A stretch of DNA of 64,000 bases from Nocardia cyriacigeorgica (GCF_029868385.1 NZ_JARWNX010000048.1:1-64000), one strand, 5' to 3'; shown: positions 8,743 through 18,108, numbered from the stretch's first letter. The notes: generated from the letters alone by a model not told the origin. A program made the numbers and translations.

Positions 8743-9434
8743 GCGCGACAGGTAGCGGCCGCGCCGACGAACGCGGAGACCGCCGTACTGCGCGTAAGAA
8801 CACATCGAGTGCGCGCACCGGGCGCAGGCCGGGACGTTCCGGCGCCAAGGAGGCCATCATCGAGGCCGCGCGGGCCCGCTTCGCCGATACCGGGTTCGGC
8901 AAGACGTCGATCCGGGCGATCGCGGCCGACGCCGGCGTGGATCCGGCGCTCGTGCACCACTATTTCGGGTCCAAGCAGCAGTTGTTCGCGGCGGTGATCG
9001 AGCTGCCGATCGATCCGGAGGTCACGCTGCGTGCGGTGGACGCGGCGCCGCTGGCTCAGCTCGGGGAGACGATCGTCCGCGCTGTGGTCTCGGTATGGGA
9101 TTCCCCCGCCGGGGCGGGCGTGGTCGCGGCGGTGCGCAGCTTCCTCGGCGATAGCGAACAGTCTCTGACCAGGGTCTTCCTGCTCGAGGTGGTGCTGGAA
9201 CGGATCCGCGCGCGGATCGCGACACCCGAGGACGACGGCAGATTGCGGATGAATCTGGCCGCTTCACAGATGGTCGGACTGCTGGTGGCGCGCAAGATCG
9301 CCATGCTGGAGCCGATGGCGTCGATGCCGCTGGCGCAGGTGGTGGCGACCGTCGGTCCGACGGTCCAGCACTATCTCACCGGCGAGCTCGGCAGTGCCGA
9401 GGAATCCGCGGCAGTTCAGGACTCGGAGAACTGA
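8739..9434 (+). CDS. TetR-family regulator of the ABC exporter
   Basis: A 231-residue protein with a basic, disordered first 35 residues, then a TetR helix-turn-helix (AIIEAARARFADTGFGKTSIRAIAADAGVD, HHYFGSKQQLF). The C-terminus resembles the TetR_C_17/18 group found with ABC-2 exporters. The ATG at 8739 overlaps the permease stop (ATGA); an open frame continues upstream but overlaps the permease. It probably represses its own operon through the tandem palindrome at 7177-7208. The last 19 bases overlap the convergent Trm112 gene. Confidence 0.92.
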   Translation: MSATGSGRADERGDRRTARKNTSSARTGRRPGRSGAKEAIIEAARARFADTGFGKTSIRAIAADAGVDPALVHHYFGSKQQLFAAVIELPIDPEVTLRAVDAAPLAQLGETIVRAVVSVWDSPAGAGVVAAVRSFLGDSEQSLTRVFLLEVVLERIRARIATPEDDGRLRMNLAASQMVGLLVARKIAMLEPMASMPLAQVVATVGPTVQHYLTGELGSAEESAAVQDSEN

Positions 9435-9649
9435 GTGCTGAACTGCTCGTGCTCGGCGGCGTCGACATCGCGGGCTTCATCGATGAGCAGCACCGGGATG
9501 CCGTTGTCGATCGGGTAGGCGCGGCGCAGGCGCGGGTTGTACAGCTCGCTCGCACCGGCACCGGTGCGTACCAGGTGCAGCGGGCCCTTGTCCTGCGGGC
9601 AGGCGAGCAGGCTGAGCAGGGTGGCGTCGACGGTGGTTTCCTCCGGCAT
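9416..9649 (-). CDS. Trm112-family small protein
   Basis: A 77-residue protein with the Trm112p pattern LLACPQDKGPL...YNPRLRRAYPIDNGIPVLLIDEA. In eukaryotes and archaea Trm112 activates several methyltransferases; in bacteria small homologues often sit near cell-envelope or methyltransferase genes. Bacterial members often keep only part of the zinc-ligand set; here one cysteine (LLACP) is seen. The 3' end overlaps the tail-to-tail TetR gene. The GtrA gene lies immediately upstream (6-base gap), so it may be the last gene of the glycosylation operon. Confidence 0.88.
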   Translation of the reverse strand: MPEETTVDATLLSLLACPQDKGPLHLVRTGAGASELYNPRLRRAYPIDNGIPVLLIDEARDVDAAEHEQFSTQFSES

Positions 9650-9654
9650 GATGG

Positions 9655-10383
9655 CTAACCTACCCGCCGCCGGAACGAGATATGACGGTGGCCGAAGAAG
9701 CTCACCACCGCAACGAATCCCATCACCACGATCGCGGCGGGCGCCTCCGGGAAACCGAGGACCGTGACGGCCAGTTCGAGCAGCACCACATTCATCAGCA
9801 GCCCACCGGAATTGACCGCGACGAATGCCACGAAATCGCGCAGCAGGTGCCCGCGCACCCGGAAGACCAGCGTCCGGTGCAGGACGAACGCGACGACGAC
9901 GCTGATGCCGTAGGCGGCGACCACCGCGACCGACGGGGGAACACCGTCGCCGAGAACGGCGAGCCAGGCGAGCGTGAGGACGATGCCGAGCAGCGTGTTG
10001 AAGCCGCCGACGACGGCGAAAGCCAACTCCTGGCGTCGGACGATGCGCAGCAGTGGACCGGGGTCGATATCTGGTTCCGAGCCCGCGGCCGAGTCCCGGT
10101 CGGTTCCCGGTTCCTCGACGTTCGGCAGATGGCTCGGTGTGGGGCTCGGCTCGGGTGTGAGGTCCTGCTCGAGTGTGAGGCTCTGCTCGGCCGTGGCGCT
10201 CTGTCTTGATGTGGGGCTCTGCCTCGGTGCGGTCTTCGCGCTCGGCCCGGGATCTGGCGGAGCCTCGACGATCGTCATCGGGCCGGGAACGGGGCCGGTC
10301 GGCGATGCGCCACCGGAATGGGCGGGGTGGGCGGGCGACCGCACCGGTTCCCGCCGGGTGGCGTCGTCTCCCCGACCGTTCAT
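9655..10383 (-). CDS. GtrA-family membrane protein (polyprenyl-phosphate sugar translocation)
   Basis: A 242-residue protein. The first 110 residues are hydrophilic and rich in Pro, Ser and Thr. The GtrA domain follows, with four membrane helices (FAVVGGFNTLLGIVLTLAWL, VAVVAAYGISVVVAFVLHRTLVF, FVAFVAVNSGGLLMNVVLLEL and the C-terminal one). GtrA proteins are thought to flip undecaprenyl- or decaprenyl-phosphate sugars. The ATG at 10383 overlaps the stop of the upstream membrane glycosyltransferase gene. The long hydrophilic N-terminal extension is unusual for GtrA. The divergent GT2 and aminotransferase genes complete a Gtr-like set. Confidence 0.9.
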   Translation of the reverse strand: MNGRGDDATRREPVRSPAHPAHSGGASPTGPVPGPMTIVEAPPDPGPSAKTAPRQSPTSRQSATAEQSLTLEQDLTPEPSPTPSHLPNVEEPGTDRDSAAGSEPDIDPGPLLRIVRRQELAFAVVGGFNTLLGIVLTLAWLAVLGDGVPPSVAVVAAYGISVVVAFVLHRTLVFRVRGHLLRDFVAFVAVNSGGLLMNVVLLELAVTVLGFPEAPAAIVVMGFVAVVSFFGHRHISFRRRVG

Positions 10384-12638
10384 GGCCGGGCCTCCACCAG
10401 GTCGGGCTCGGGTGTCTCCGGTTCCGGTGCCGGTGCGTCGGCGGTGTCGTCGGCAGCGCGGCGGCGGCGCAGGTACACCCATTCCATGACCGCGAGCCCG
10501 AGCAGGCCGGCCAGGATGGCGGCCCCGCCGATCTTCCAGCCCGGAGGTCGCCAGCTCAGCACGAGTTCGGCGGCGTCGGTGCCGGGTGGGATGTCGACGG
10601 AGACGAAGGTTTTCGCGACAACGTCGATCGGCACATCCCGGCCGTCGAGGCTCGCGCGGTAGCCGGGCCAGCCGAGGCGGGCGAAGACGACCTTGCCGCC
10701 GGTGGCGGAGTCGACGCGGACGCGGCTGGTGAGATCCGATTCGTCGATCGAGGTGGCGGTGACGCCGTCGGTGTGGGCGATGCGGCCGTTGCGGGTGGAC
10801 ACGAGACCGTCCTCGCGTTCGAGTACTCCGATGTAGTCCTCATGACCGGGGTAATCGACCCACTTCCAGCCGGGCGGTGCGGGCTGGGAACGTGCGTCGG
10901 GGAACAATGCTCGCTGCACGACGACGCGGTCGATGTTCATCAGATCGACGATCGGGCGCCCCGTACTCGGTTCGATGGCGAAGGCACGGCGGTAGGCGTC
11001 GGGGCAGACGCTGGTGTCCCATCGCATGCACAGCAGATCACCGAAGTAGAAGTGCCCGTTCGGGGTGTATCCGCCGACGTAGCTCAACTCCAGATCCTTG
11101 GCGTAGTTACCGAAGACCAGAGATCCGTAGGCACCGTCGAGGTTGTCCTGACCGGGCTGGATCAGCCCGCGCTCCCCCAATTGCAGCGTAGTGCCGGGGA
11201 AATCCGGGAAGGCCGCCTTGGCCTCGGCACGGTTCTCGGGCAGATTCCAGCTCATCGGTGTCGGCTGCGCGGCCCGCACCTGGAGGTAGGCGATGGGGCC
11301 CACCGCAAGGATGCTCAACGCACAGGCCAATGCCGTACCGCGGGTGCGACCCAGCCACACCACCGCGGCGCCGAGCGCGGCCACCCCGAGTGCGGACACG
11401 ATATGCCACCCGGCCTCCTCCGGCGCCGCCGCCAGCGAACGCAGCAGCAGGACACCGATCAGCAGCCCGGCACCGATACCGCGCCTACGCCATCCGGCGA
11501 CCGTGCCGTAGCGGCCGAGCAGCACACACACCAGCAACAGCAAACCGAGGGCGACCATCGGCAACACCCGTGCGGGCCAACGCAGCGGACCCATCGTGCC
11601 CGGCCCGGCAGTCCACAGCAGCGCCACGACGGTGAAAATGCCGATGGCGCTGAGTTCGCGTGCCGCACCGGCCGCGCGACGCCAATCGATGAACGCCAGC
11701 GCCGGAATCAGGAACCAGGCGATGTAGACCATCGGCAGGGGCTGCACGAATCCCCACCACGACGGGAAGGCGGGCAGTGTGCTCGGCAGGCTGGCGTTGA
11801 GCGATTCCGACCACGGCACCGTGAGGAACGGGTCGTTCTTGATCTCTTCGGCGCCACGCCAGGTGACGTCGGCGGTGAGCAGGCTCGGCAGATAGGTCGC
11901 CAGTCCCGCGACGGCCGCGCATCCGGCGACCACCGCAAGTCGCAGTGCCGGTGCCCAGCGACGCTGGTAGATCACTTCGCCGATGAGCACCGCGGCGATC
12001 ATCACGCCCGCCTCGACGGCCGGGAAGATGTACTGCACCGAGATCGCCAGATACAGGAATACGAACACCGGGATCGGTCCGCCGCGACTGCGGGCATAAC
12101 GCACACCCGAGGCCCAGGCGTGCACCAGCCAGGCGGTTCCGGTGAACGCCGTCATCCAGCTCGCGGCATCGAAGAACAGCAGGAAACCGGTGAACGGAAA
12201 CGACACGCCCGCCACGGCCGACCAGGCCGGTTTCGCACCGTAGGCCAGGGCGATCCGGTACACACCGAGTCCGAGGATCACCGCGAAGATCAGTTTGACG
12301 ATCGTGGCGTACAGGGCGATATCGTCCACCGACGGTGCGATCAGGTCGATCAGCAGCTGCGGCGGATTCAGCAGGCCCGCTTCCTCGATCGTGTAATTGC
12401 CCGCGAGCCAATGCTCGGGCACCATCGCCGGAAACCTGCCCTCGCGTAGGTAGCGGCCGGTCATCACCCACAGCGGGGCGTACTGGGATTCGGTGTCGTC
12501 GGTGTAGAAATGCCTGGCGTTGGCGGCGAGCACAGCGAGATACCCCGCGACCACACCGATCGCGGTGATGATGCCCCACCTGAACACGTCCGACCGGATC
12601 CCGGCTCGCCTTTCCACCACGAGTTCCAGACCATACAT
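10380..12638 (-). CDS. Multi-spanning membrane glycosyltransferase-like protein (GT-C/YfhO type)
   Basis: A 752-residue protein with about 11-13 membrane helices in the first 460 residues, a large extracytoplasmic C-terminal domain (about 470-690) and a last anchor helix (IGGAAILAGLLGLAVMEWVYL). The first outer loop carries the acidic YTDDTESQYAPLW motif where GT-C enzymes place catalytic or metal-binding residues. YfhO-like proteins of this shape add sugars from a polyprenyl-phosphate donor onto cell-surface polymers. It is translationally coupled to GtrA downstream and divergent from the GT2 gene. The acceptor is unknown. GT-C activity is inferred from topology and context. Confidence 0.75.
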   Translation of the reverse strand: MYGLELVVERRAGIRSDVFRWGIITAIGVVAGYLAVLAANARHFYTDDTESQYAPLWVMTGRYLREGRFPAMVPEHWLAGNYTIEEAGLLNPPQLLIDLIAPSVDDIALYATIVKLIFAVILGLGVYRIALAYGAKPAWSAVAGVSFPFTGFLLFFDAASWMTAFTGTAWLVHAWASGVRYARSRGGPIPVFVFLYLAISVQYIFPAVEAGVMIAAVLIGEVIYQRRWAPALRLAVVAGCAAVAGLATYLPSLLTADVTWRGAEEIKNDPFLTVPWSESLNASLPSTLPAFPSWWGFVQPLPMVYIAWFLIPALAFIDWRRAAGAARELSAIGIFTVVALLWTAGPGTMGPLRWPARVLPMVALGLLLLVCVLLGRYGTVAGWRRRGIGAGLLIGVLLLRSLAAAPEEAGWHIVSALGVAALGAAVVWLGRTRGTALACALSILAVGPIAYLQVRAAQPTPMSWNLPENRAEAKAAFPDFPGTTLQLGERGLIQPGQDNLDGAYGSLVFGNYAKDLELSYVGGYTPNGHFYFGDLLCMRWDTSVCPDAYRRAFAIEPSTGRPIVDLMNIDRVVVQRALFPDARSQPAPPGWKWVDYPGHEDYIGVLEREDGLVSTRNGRIAHTDGVTATSIDESDLTSRVRVDSATGGKVVFARLGWPGYRASLDGRDVPIDVVAKTFVSVDIPPGTDAAELVLSWRPPGWKIGGAAILAGLLGLAVMEWVYLRRRRAADDTADAPAPEPETPEPDLVEARP

Positions 12639-12792
12639 GCCACCACATCCGCCGGTCGCGAACCTGATGACGCACCGGTGAATCGGGTCGGCGAATACGC
12701 GCGGACCACGTGTTATTGTTCACGACGGCTCGGGCTCACCCATCTGTGACGAGTACCGGCACGCGCACCGTCATCGAAAGTCGATCTCGCCA

Positions 12793-13905
12793 ATGCCGAT
12801 TCCACCCAGGCCAGCTTCCTCGGGGCCGACACCTGCACTTCCGGTTTCCGCCGTGTCTGCTCGGGAATCGGATTCGACGTACGCCGAAACACACTCGATA
12901 TCGGTAGTGGTGCCGGTGTATCGGGGTGAACACACTATCGCCGCGCTGGTCCGCGAACTCGACCAGCTGTCGGGGCCGACGCGCACACCCGACGGCACCG
13001 CCTTCGTCATCGACGACATCGTCCTCGTCCACGACCACGGCCCCGACCGCTCCGATGTCGTGCTCGAACAGTTGCGCCGCGACTACCCGCAGGTACGAGT
13101 CGTGTGGTTGAGCCGCAACTTCGGTCAGGACGCGGCGACCATCGCCGGTATGGCCGAGGCGCGCGGCGAATGGATCGTCACCATGGACGAGGACGGCCAG
13201 CACGATCCGGGCTGTATCGCCGCATTCCTCGATGCCGCGCTCGCCCGCCGCGCCGACCTCGTCTACTCCAAGCCGACCAACACCCGCCCGCACGGTCTGC
13301 TGCGCAACCTCACCTCACGCAGCGCCAAGATCGTGCTCGCGACGGTGTTCGCGTTCCCCGATTCGACCAGGTTCGAAAGCTTCCGGTTGATCCGCGGCGA
13401 TATCGGCCGTCAGCTCGCCCAGGTCGCCGCCAATGGCGTGTACCTCGATGTCGCGCTCACCTGGGTGGTCGGCACGACGGTGTCGGTACCGGTGGCATTG
13501 CGCGCCGAGGGGCGCGAGGAGTCCGGCTACAACTATCGGCGGCTGTTCTCGCTGTTCTGGAAGATGGTGCTGTGCACCGGCACCCGCGGACTGCGGCTGG
13601 TCAGCCTGCTCGGCGTGACACTGGCACTGGCCGGTGGCGTGCTGGCCGCGATCATCATCTATACGGCTCTGACCAGCGATAACGGTGATCCCGAGGGCTG
13701 GGCGTCGATCATCGTCGTCCTGCTGCTGTGTTCGGGTGCGGTGCTGTTCTCCCTGGGCCTGATCGCGGAATATCTCGGTGTCGCGCTGCATATTCTGGTC
13801 GGTAGACCGCTGTATCTCACGGTCGAATCGCCCACCCCGCGGCGGCGCGCGGCCGCTACCCCGGATACCTCGGACGCCGTGACCGCCAAGGCGACGGTGC
13901 GGTGA
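12793..13905 (+). CDS. Family 2 polyprenyl-phosphate glycosyltransferase (GtrB/ArnC/Dpm1-like)
   Basis: A 370-residue enzyme that probably loads a sugar from a nucleotide donor onto polyprenyl phosphate at the inner membrane face. The GT-A core starts at SISVVVPVYRGE and has the DED acidic motif in VTMDEDGQHDP. Two C-terminal helices (LGVTLALAGGVLAAIIIYTAL and IIVVLLLCSGAVLFSLGLIAEYLG) are typical of GtrB/ArnC. It overlaps the aminotransferase start by 4 bases (GTGA), which suggests the amino sugar made by that enzyme is its substrate. The start is uncertain; the first 35 residues are poorly conserved in type. Confidence 0.9.
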   Translation: MPIPPRPASSGPTPALPVSAVSARESDSTYAETHSISVVVPVYRGEHTIAALVRELDQLSGPTRTPDGTAFVIDDIVLVHDHGPDRSDVVLEQLRRDYPQVRVVWLSRNFGQDAATIAGMAEARGEWIVTMDEDGQHDPGCIAAFLDAALARRADLVYSKPTNTRPHGLLRNLTSRSAKIVLATVFAFPDSTRFESFRLIRGDIGRQLAQVAANGVYLDVALTWVVGTTVSVPVALRAEGREESGYNYRRLFSLFWKMVLCTGTRGLRLVSLLGVTLALAGGVLAAIIIYTALTSDNGDPEGWASIIVVLLLCSGAVLFSLGLIAEYLGVALHILVGRPLYLTVESPTPRRRAAATPDTSDAVTAKATVR

Positions 13906-15041
13906 GCGAGGACCGGGTCATCTTCAGCAGGCCCTACCGCGCCACGGCCGAATGGGAGAATCTGCGCGCGGTCCTGGATTCCGACCACAGCCATGGCGAT
14001 GGCCGGTTCACCAAGGCCGCGACCGCGAAGATCAAAGCTCTCACCGGCAGCCCGCACGCACTGCTGACCACCTCGTGCACCCATGCACTCGAATTGGGTG
14101 CGCTGCTGCTGGAATTGGCGCCCGACGACGAAGTCATCGTGCCGAGTTTCGCCTTCACCTCCGCCGCGACCTCCATCGCACTGCGCGGCGCGACCTGCGT
14201 GTTCGTCGATATCGACCCCGCGACCGGCAATATCGATCCGGCGGCGGTGGCCGCGGCGGTCACCGCCAGGACCAAGGCGGTGCTGGTGATGCATTACGGC
14301 GGTGTCGCCGCCGAGATGGGGCCGCTGCTCGAGATCGCCGCCGACAACGGGCTCGCCATCATCGAGGACAATGCGCACGGCCTCGGCGGCACCTGGCGCG
14401 GACGCACCCTCGGCACCATCGGCACACTGGGCACCCAGAGTTTTCACGACACCAAGAACGTGCACTGCGGTGAGGGCGGCGCGCTACTGCTCTCGGATGA
14501 GATCCTGATGAGCCGCGCGGAGATCATCCGGGAGAAGGGCACCGACCGGGCCCGGTTCCTGCGCGGCCAGGTCGACAAATACTCCTGGCAGGACATCGGA
14601 TCCAGCTATCTGCCCAGCGAACTCAATGCCGCCGTACTGGATGCGCAGCTGGCCGAATTCGACCGCATCCAGGCCGGACGCCATCGCGTATGGAACGCCT
14701 ACGCGGCGGCGCTGCCGGAATGGGCGCGCCGCAACGATATCCGGCTGATGCACGTGCCCGCCGAACGTGAGCACACCGCGCACCTGTTCTACCTGCGCAC
14801 CCCCACCGAGGACACCCGCGACAGCATGATCCGGCATCTCGCCGACCGCGGCATCGTCGCGCCGTTCCATTACGTGCCACTGGATTCCAGTCCGGCCGGG
14901 CTGAAATACGGCCGCACCCCGGTGCCATGCACGCGCAGCGCCGAATTCTCCGCGACCATCGTGCGGTTGCCGCTGTGGCCGATGCTGGAGACCGCGCAGA
15001 TCGAGCGGGTCGTCGACGCGGTGACCGCGTTCACGGTCTGA
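13902..15041 (+). CDS. DegT/DnrJ/EryC1 sugar aminotransferase, WecE/RffA-like
   Basis: A 379-residue PLP enzyme. The lysine expected to bind PLP is Lys185 in SFHDTKNVHCGEGG, closely matching the SFHETKN motif of dTDP-4-oxo-6-deoxyglucose transaminase (WecE). VPSFAFTSAATSIALRGA and EDNAHGLGG are further family blocks. The likely product is dTDP-4-amino-4,6-dideoxygalactose or a similar amino sugar. The rmlA/rmlB-type enzymes that would supply the 4-keto sugar are not in this window. The GTG start overlaps the upstream GT2 stop. The exact sugar is inferred from motif similarity. Confidence 0.88.
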   Translation: MSEDRVIFSRPYRATAEWENLRAVLDSDHSHGDGRFTKAATAKIKALTGSPHALLTTSCTHALELGALLLELAPDDEVIVPSFAFTSAATSIALRGATCVFVDIDPATGNIDPAAVAAAVTARTKAVLVMHYGGVAAEMGPLLEIAADNGLAIIEDNAHGLGGTWRGRTLGTIGTLGTQSFHDTKNVHCGEGGALLLSDEILMSRAEIIREKGTDRARFLRGQVDKYSWQDIGSSYLPSELNAAVLDAQLAEFDRIQAGRHRVWNAYAAALPEWARRNDIRLMHVPAEREHTAHLFYLRTPTEDTRDSMIRHLADRGIVAPFHYVPLDSSPAGLKYGRTPVPCTRSAEFSATIVRLPLWPMLETAQIERVVDAVTAFTV

Positions 15042-15128
15042 GGACCGGCGGCTGCGAGGTGTGGTGGGCCGCGTACTGACCGACCCGTGACCGTAGGCGA
15101 CCTCCGCATCCGGGCCACCACCGGTGAC

Positions 15129-15155
15129 GTCCGAGGCGGGCGCACCGCCTCGGAC
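15129..15155. terminator. Bidirectional terminator between convergent genes
   Basis: A perfect 11-base stem, GTCCGAGGCGG / CCGCCTCGGAC, with a 5-base loop. It lies between the aminotransferase stop (15041) and the stop of the minus-strand Rv1683-like gene (15163). Confidence 0.75.
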
Positions 15156-15162
15156 CGATCAC

Positions 15163-18108
15163 TCAGTCGAGCAGTTCGCGCCCGGCCGACTCCGTCAGCA
15201 CTTCGTACGACTCCGTCTCCGCGTCATACCACCAGGTCTCCGGTCCGGGCTGCGGCCTGCCCGCCGCTTGGACGGCGCGGGTGGACGGGCGATAGGACGA
15301 GCTGCGCGCAATCTCGTCCACCACGTACACCAGATCGGGTCGCTGCCGCGCGTCCAGCGCCCGCATGGCCTCGGTGACGTCCTTGGGTTCCAGTCGGAAA
15401 CCATTGCGTACCGACACCGCCGCCACCGCCAACGTCCGGTCGCCGACGGCGAGACCGTAGGCGACCTCCATATCGACCGCCGTGACGTCGTTGAGGGTGT
15501 CGACGATCGGCTGGGTGTACACCGGGCCACGCGGTGTGTGGATGACGGTATCGGTGCGGTCCACCAGCCAGTAGTCGCCGTCGGAGTCACGGCGGAACAG
15601 ATTCTCGGTCGGCATCCACGAATCGCCCGCGGTGAACACACCACGCAGACCGCCCCGTGAGAGGTCGACACCCTCGGAGGCGGACCCGATCAGCAGGCCC
15701 ACTTCGTTATCGGCGCAGCGGCGCGCGAAACCCGACTCGTCCACCTCGATCTGCTCGGTCACCGGGTCGTAGGCCACCAGCTCCACCCGTGCGGTGCCGG
15801 GGACGGGCCGGCCCTTGCAGCCGGGTTTGGTGCCCGACACGTTGGCCAGCACCACATCGCCCTCGATCGAGGCATAGAACTCGAGCACTCGGGCGGGCGC
15901 GAACTGCTCGGTGGTGCGCCGCCACAATCCGGCGGGCATACCGGAGCCGATGAACAGCCGGATCGGATGCCGATGGCCGACCGGGAAGACCTGGGCGTCG
16001 AGGATGTCGCGCAGCATCGTCCAGGTGTAGGTGACCACGGTGACGCCGTAGCGATGCACCTCCTCGGCGAAGCGCGCCGGATCCAGTGACCGCGCCAGCG
16101 CGATCCGGCTACCGCCCGCGATGGCCCCGCCCAGACTGACGAGCAGACCCGACGAATGGTGTAGCGGCGCCAGGCAGTACACGGTGTCGCGGCGGTCCAG
16201 ATCGGCGGCCGAGGCGGTGCCGAAGGCCGACAGCGCCCACCGGTGGTTGGTGATGTATTTGATCTCCAACCGGTTGCCCGTGCCGGTGACCAGCACGAAC
16301 GCCAGTTCCCGCGCCCGGCCCGGATTCGGCCGGTACCAGGCGGGCAGCCGCACCTTCGCCGGATCGATCTGTTCCAGATCGATGACGTCCTCACTCTGCG
16401 CGATATCGAGGCCGCGGGCGTCGCCGCCGCCGAGCACCAGCACCCGCTGGCCGGTCGCCGCGGCATGGCGCAGATTCTCCGGGTCCGAGATCAAGGTCTT
16501 GGTCCCGGTCTGTTCCAGCGCGCTGCGCAGTTCGCTCCCCGGCGCAAGCAGCACCGCGACGGCACCGAGCCGCGACAGCGCGGCCACCGTGACCAGGGCG
16601 CTCGGGCGGGTCTCCATGACGACGCCCACACGCGTCGCGGGCCGGATACCGACCGAGATCAGACCGCGCACCACATTGTCGATCCGGACGTCCACGGCCG
16701 CATTCGTGTGCACCCGGTCGTCGAACAGGAAGCATTCCCGCAGCGGTGCCCGCTTGCACTGCTCGGCCATGAGCTTGCCGAGTGAGATGCGGGTGTGCGG
16801 CTGAATCATGCCGAGGCGCGTCAACCTGGGCAGCGCACGCGCGGCCTCGCCCGCCAACTCGAGCGACCCGCGCACGGTGCTGCCCGCGATGTCTTCCAGT
16901 GCGCGCCCCATCCCGGTACCGGCCTCGGCCAATGCGGCGGCGGTGTGCACGACGCGGGTCGTCGCGGTGCGCGGACGGTTGCTGTCGACATGCTCGGCCA
17001 TCGGCGTGATGTCCTCGGGCAGCGCCGCACTGCCGTCGACCCAGCCGATCCAGTCGCGCACCATCGGCCAGGTGCGATTGGTGGCGACACTGCCGGCGAC
17101 CAGACCGAAATGACCGGCCAACAGCGTCGCCTCGTACACCTCGGCATTGGGTGCGGCGCGGACGATACCGCGCACCGCGGCGGGCTGACCGATATCGTCG
17201 ACCTCGCCCACGAACGCCAGGATCGGGCATTTCAGTTCGGCGAGCGAGATCGGCTGATCGCGGATCACGAAACCGCCGAGCATCATCCGGTTGTGCGCGA
17301 CGAACTGTTTGAGCAGATCCGCCGCCGCCGGGCCCGCGTAGCCGACCCAGCCGTCGCTGTTGAGGAAGCGGCGCTGACGTTCCTTCGGCAGCAACGCCTC
17401 CCGGTCGTGTAGCTGACGCAGGAAATCGATCCGCGATTTCGCCGTCTTCACCGGATCGAGCATCTGGAAGCCGATACGCACCATCGAATCGGTGATCGGC
17501 AGCCTGGTCACCACATGGTCGGCCAGGAAATCGGCGACGTCGGAGGCGAGACCGTAGGGCAGGCCGAACGGCATCCCGGCAACGATATCCACCGGGCTGC
17601 CGAAGGTCACGATGCTGGACACGCCCTTGCCGTAGCGGAAGGCGGTGGTCTGATAGGCGAACATGCCGCCCTGCGAATAGCCCATCAGGTGCACACCGGC
17701 GCCGGTCGCCTCGCAGACGGTGTCGATGGCGCTGTCGACCGCGAGCACATGATCGGCCAGATCGCGCTCCCAGCCGCCCTCCTCGCTCGCCGGTGAACCG
17801 AAATCGACCACCCAGCAGTCGATCCCGGCATTGTGCAGAATGCCGACCGCGCCGCCTTCGGCGTTCACATCCCAGATATCGGCATTGACCATCAGTGGCG
17901 GCACCAGGACCGCGACCGGACGGCCCGGTGTGGTGTCGTCGGGGAAGTAGTGGCGCAGCCGATACATGCGGCGGCGCTCGACCACCTCGAACGGCGACGA
18001 CTCCACGTCATGGCTCAGCCCGCCGAAACGGATCACCTCCAGACCGTTCTGCGCGGTCGCCATCAACCGCTGCACCGATCCGGCCATCTCTCGCACACTC
18101 AACTTCAC
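15163..18108 (-). CDS. Fused alpha/beta hydrolase (PhaC-like) and AMP-binding protein, Rv1683-like
   Basis: A 981-residue two-domain protein. Residues 1-370 form a polyhydroxyalkanoate-synthase-like alpha/beta hydrolase with the nucleophile motif GYSQGG (Ser145), and DHVVTR and EVDDIGQP segments. Residues from about 440 on resemble an acyl-CoA synthetase. That half looks degenerate: the usual STGT-rich phosphate loop is replaced by LVTGTGNRLEIKYIT, and the C-terminal region lacks the usual NGK-type catalytic lysine (RSSSYRPSTRAV). M. tuberculosis Rv1683 has the same fusion and neighbourhood and is tied to triacylglycerol turnover. Starts with GTG at 18108. The lipase half is likely active; ligase activity is doubtful. 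Confidence 0.9.
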   Translation of the reverse strand: MKLSVREMAGSVQRLMATAQNGLEVIRFGGLSHDVESSPFEVVERRRMYRLRHYFPDDTTPGRPVAVLVPPLMVNADIWDVNAEGGAVGILHNAGIDCWVVDFGSPASEEGGWERDLADHVLAVDSAIDTVCEATGAGVHLMGYSQGGMFAYQTTAFRYGKGVSSIVTFGSPVDIVAGMPFGLPYGLASDVADFLADHVVTRLPITDSMVRIGFQMLDPVKTAKSRIDFLRQLHDREALLPKERQRRFLNSDGWVGYAGPAAADLLKQFVAHNRMMLGGFVIRDQPISLAELKCPILAFVGEVDDIGQPAAVRGIVRAAPNAEVYEATLLAGHFGLVAGSVATNRTWPMVRDWIGWVDGSAALPEDITPMAEHVDSNRPRTATTRVVHTAAALAEAGTGMGRALEDIAGSTVRGSLELAGEAARALPRLTRLGMIQPHTRISLGKLMAEQCKRAPLRECFLFDDRVHTNAAVDVRIDNVVRGLISVGIRPATRVGVVMETRPSALVTVAALSRLGAVAVLLAPGSELRSALEQTGTKTLISDPENLRHAAATGQRVLVLGGGDARGLDIAQSEDVIDLEQIDPAKVRLPAWYRPNPGRARELAFVLVTGTGNRLEIKYITNHRWALSAFGTASAADLDRRDTVYCLAPLHHSSGLLVSLGGAIAGGSRIALARSLDPARFAEEVHRYGVTVVTYTWTMLRDILDAQVFPVGHRHPIRLFIGSGMPAGLWRRTTEQFAPARVLEFYASIEGDVVLANVSGTKPGCKGRPVPGTARVELVAYDPVTEQIEVDESGFARRCADNEVGLLIGSASEGVDLSRGGLRGVFTAGDSWMPTENLFRRDSDGDYWLVDRTDTVIHTPRGPVYTQPIVDTLNDVTAVDMEVAYGLAVGDRTLAVAAVSVRNGFRLEPKDVTEAMRALDARQRPDLVYVVDEIARSSSYRPSTRAVQAAGRPQPGPETWWYDAETESYEVLTESAGRELLD

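Noticed and set aside
10206-12449. 747-codon plus-strand frame opposite the membrane glycosyltransferase
   Set aside because: Antisense shadow with His/Arg/Gln-rich low-complexity composition and no ribosome site.
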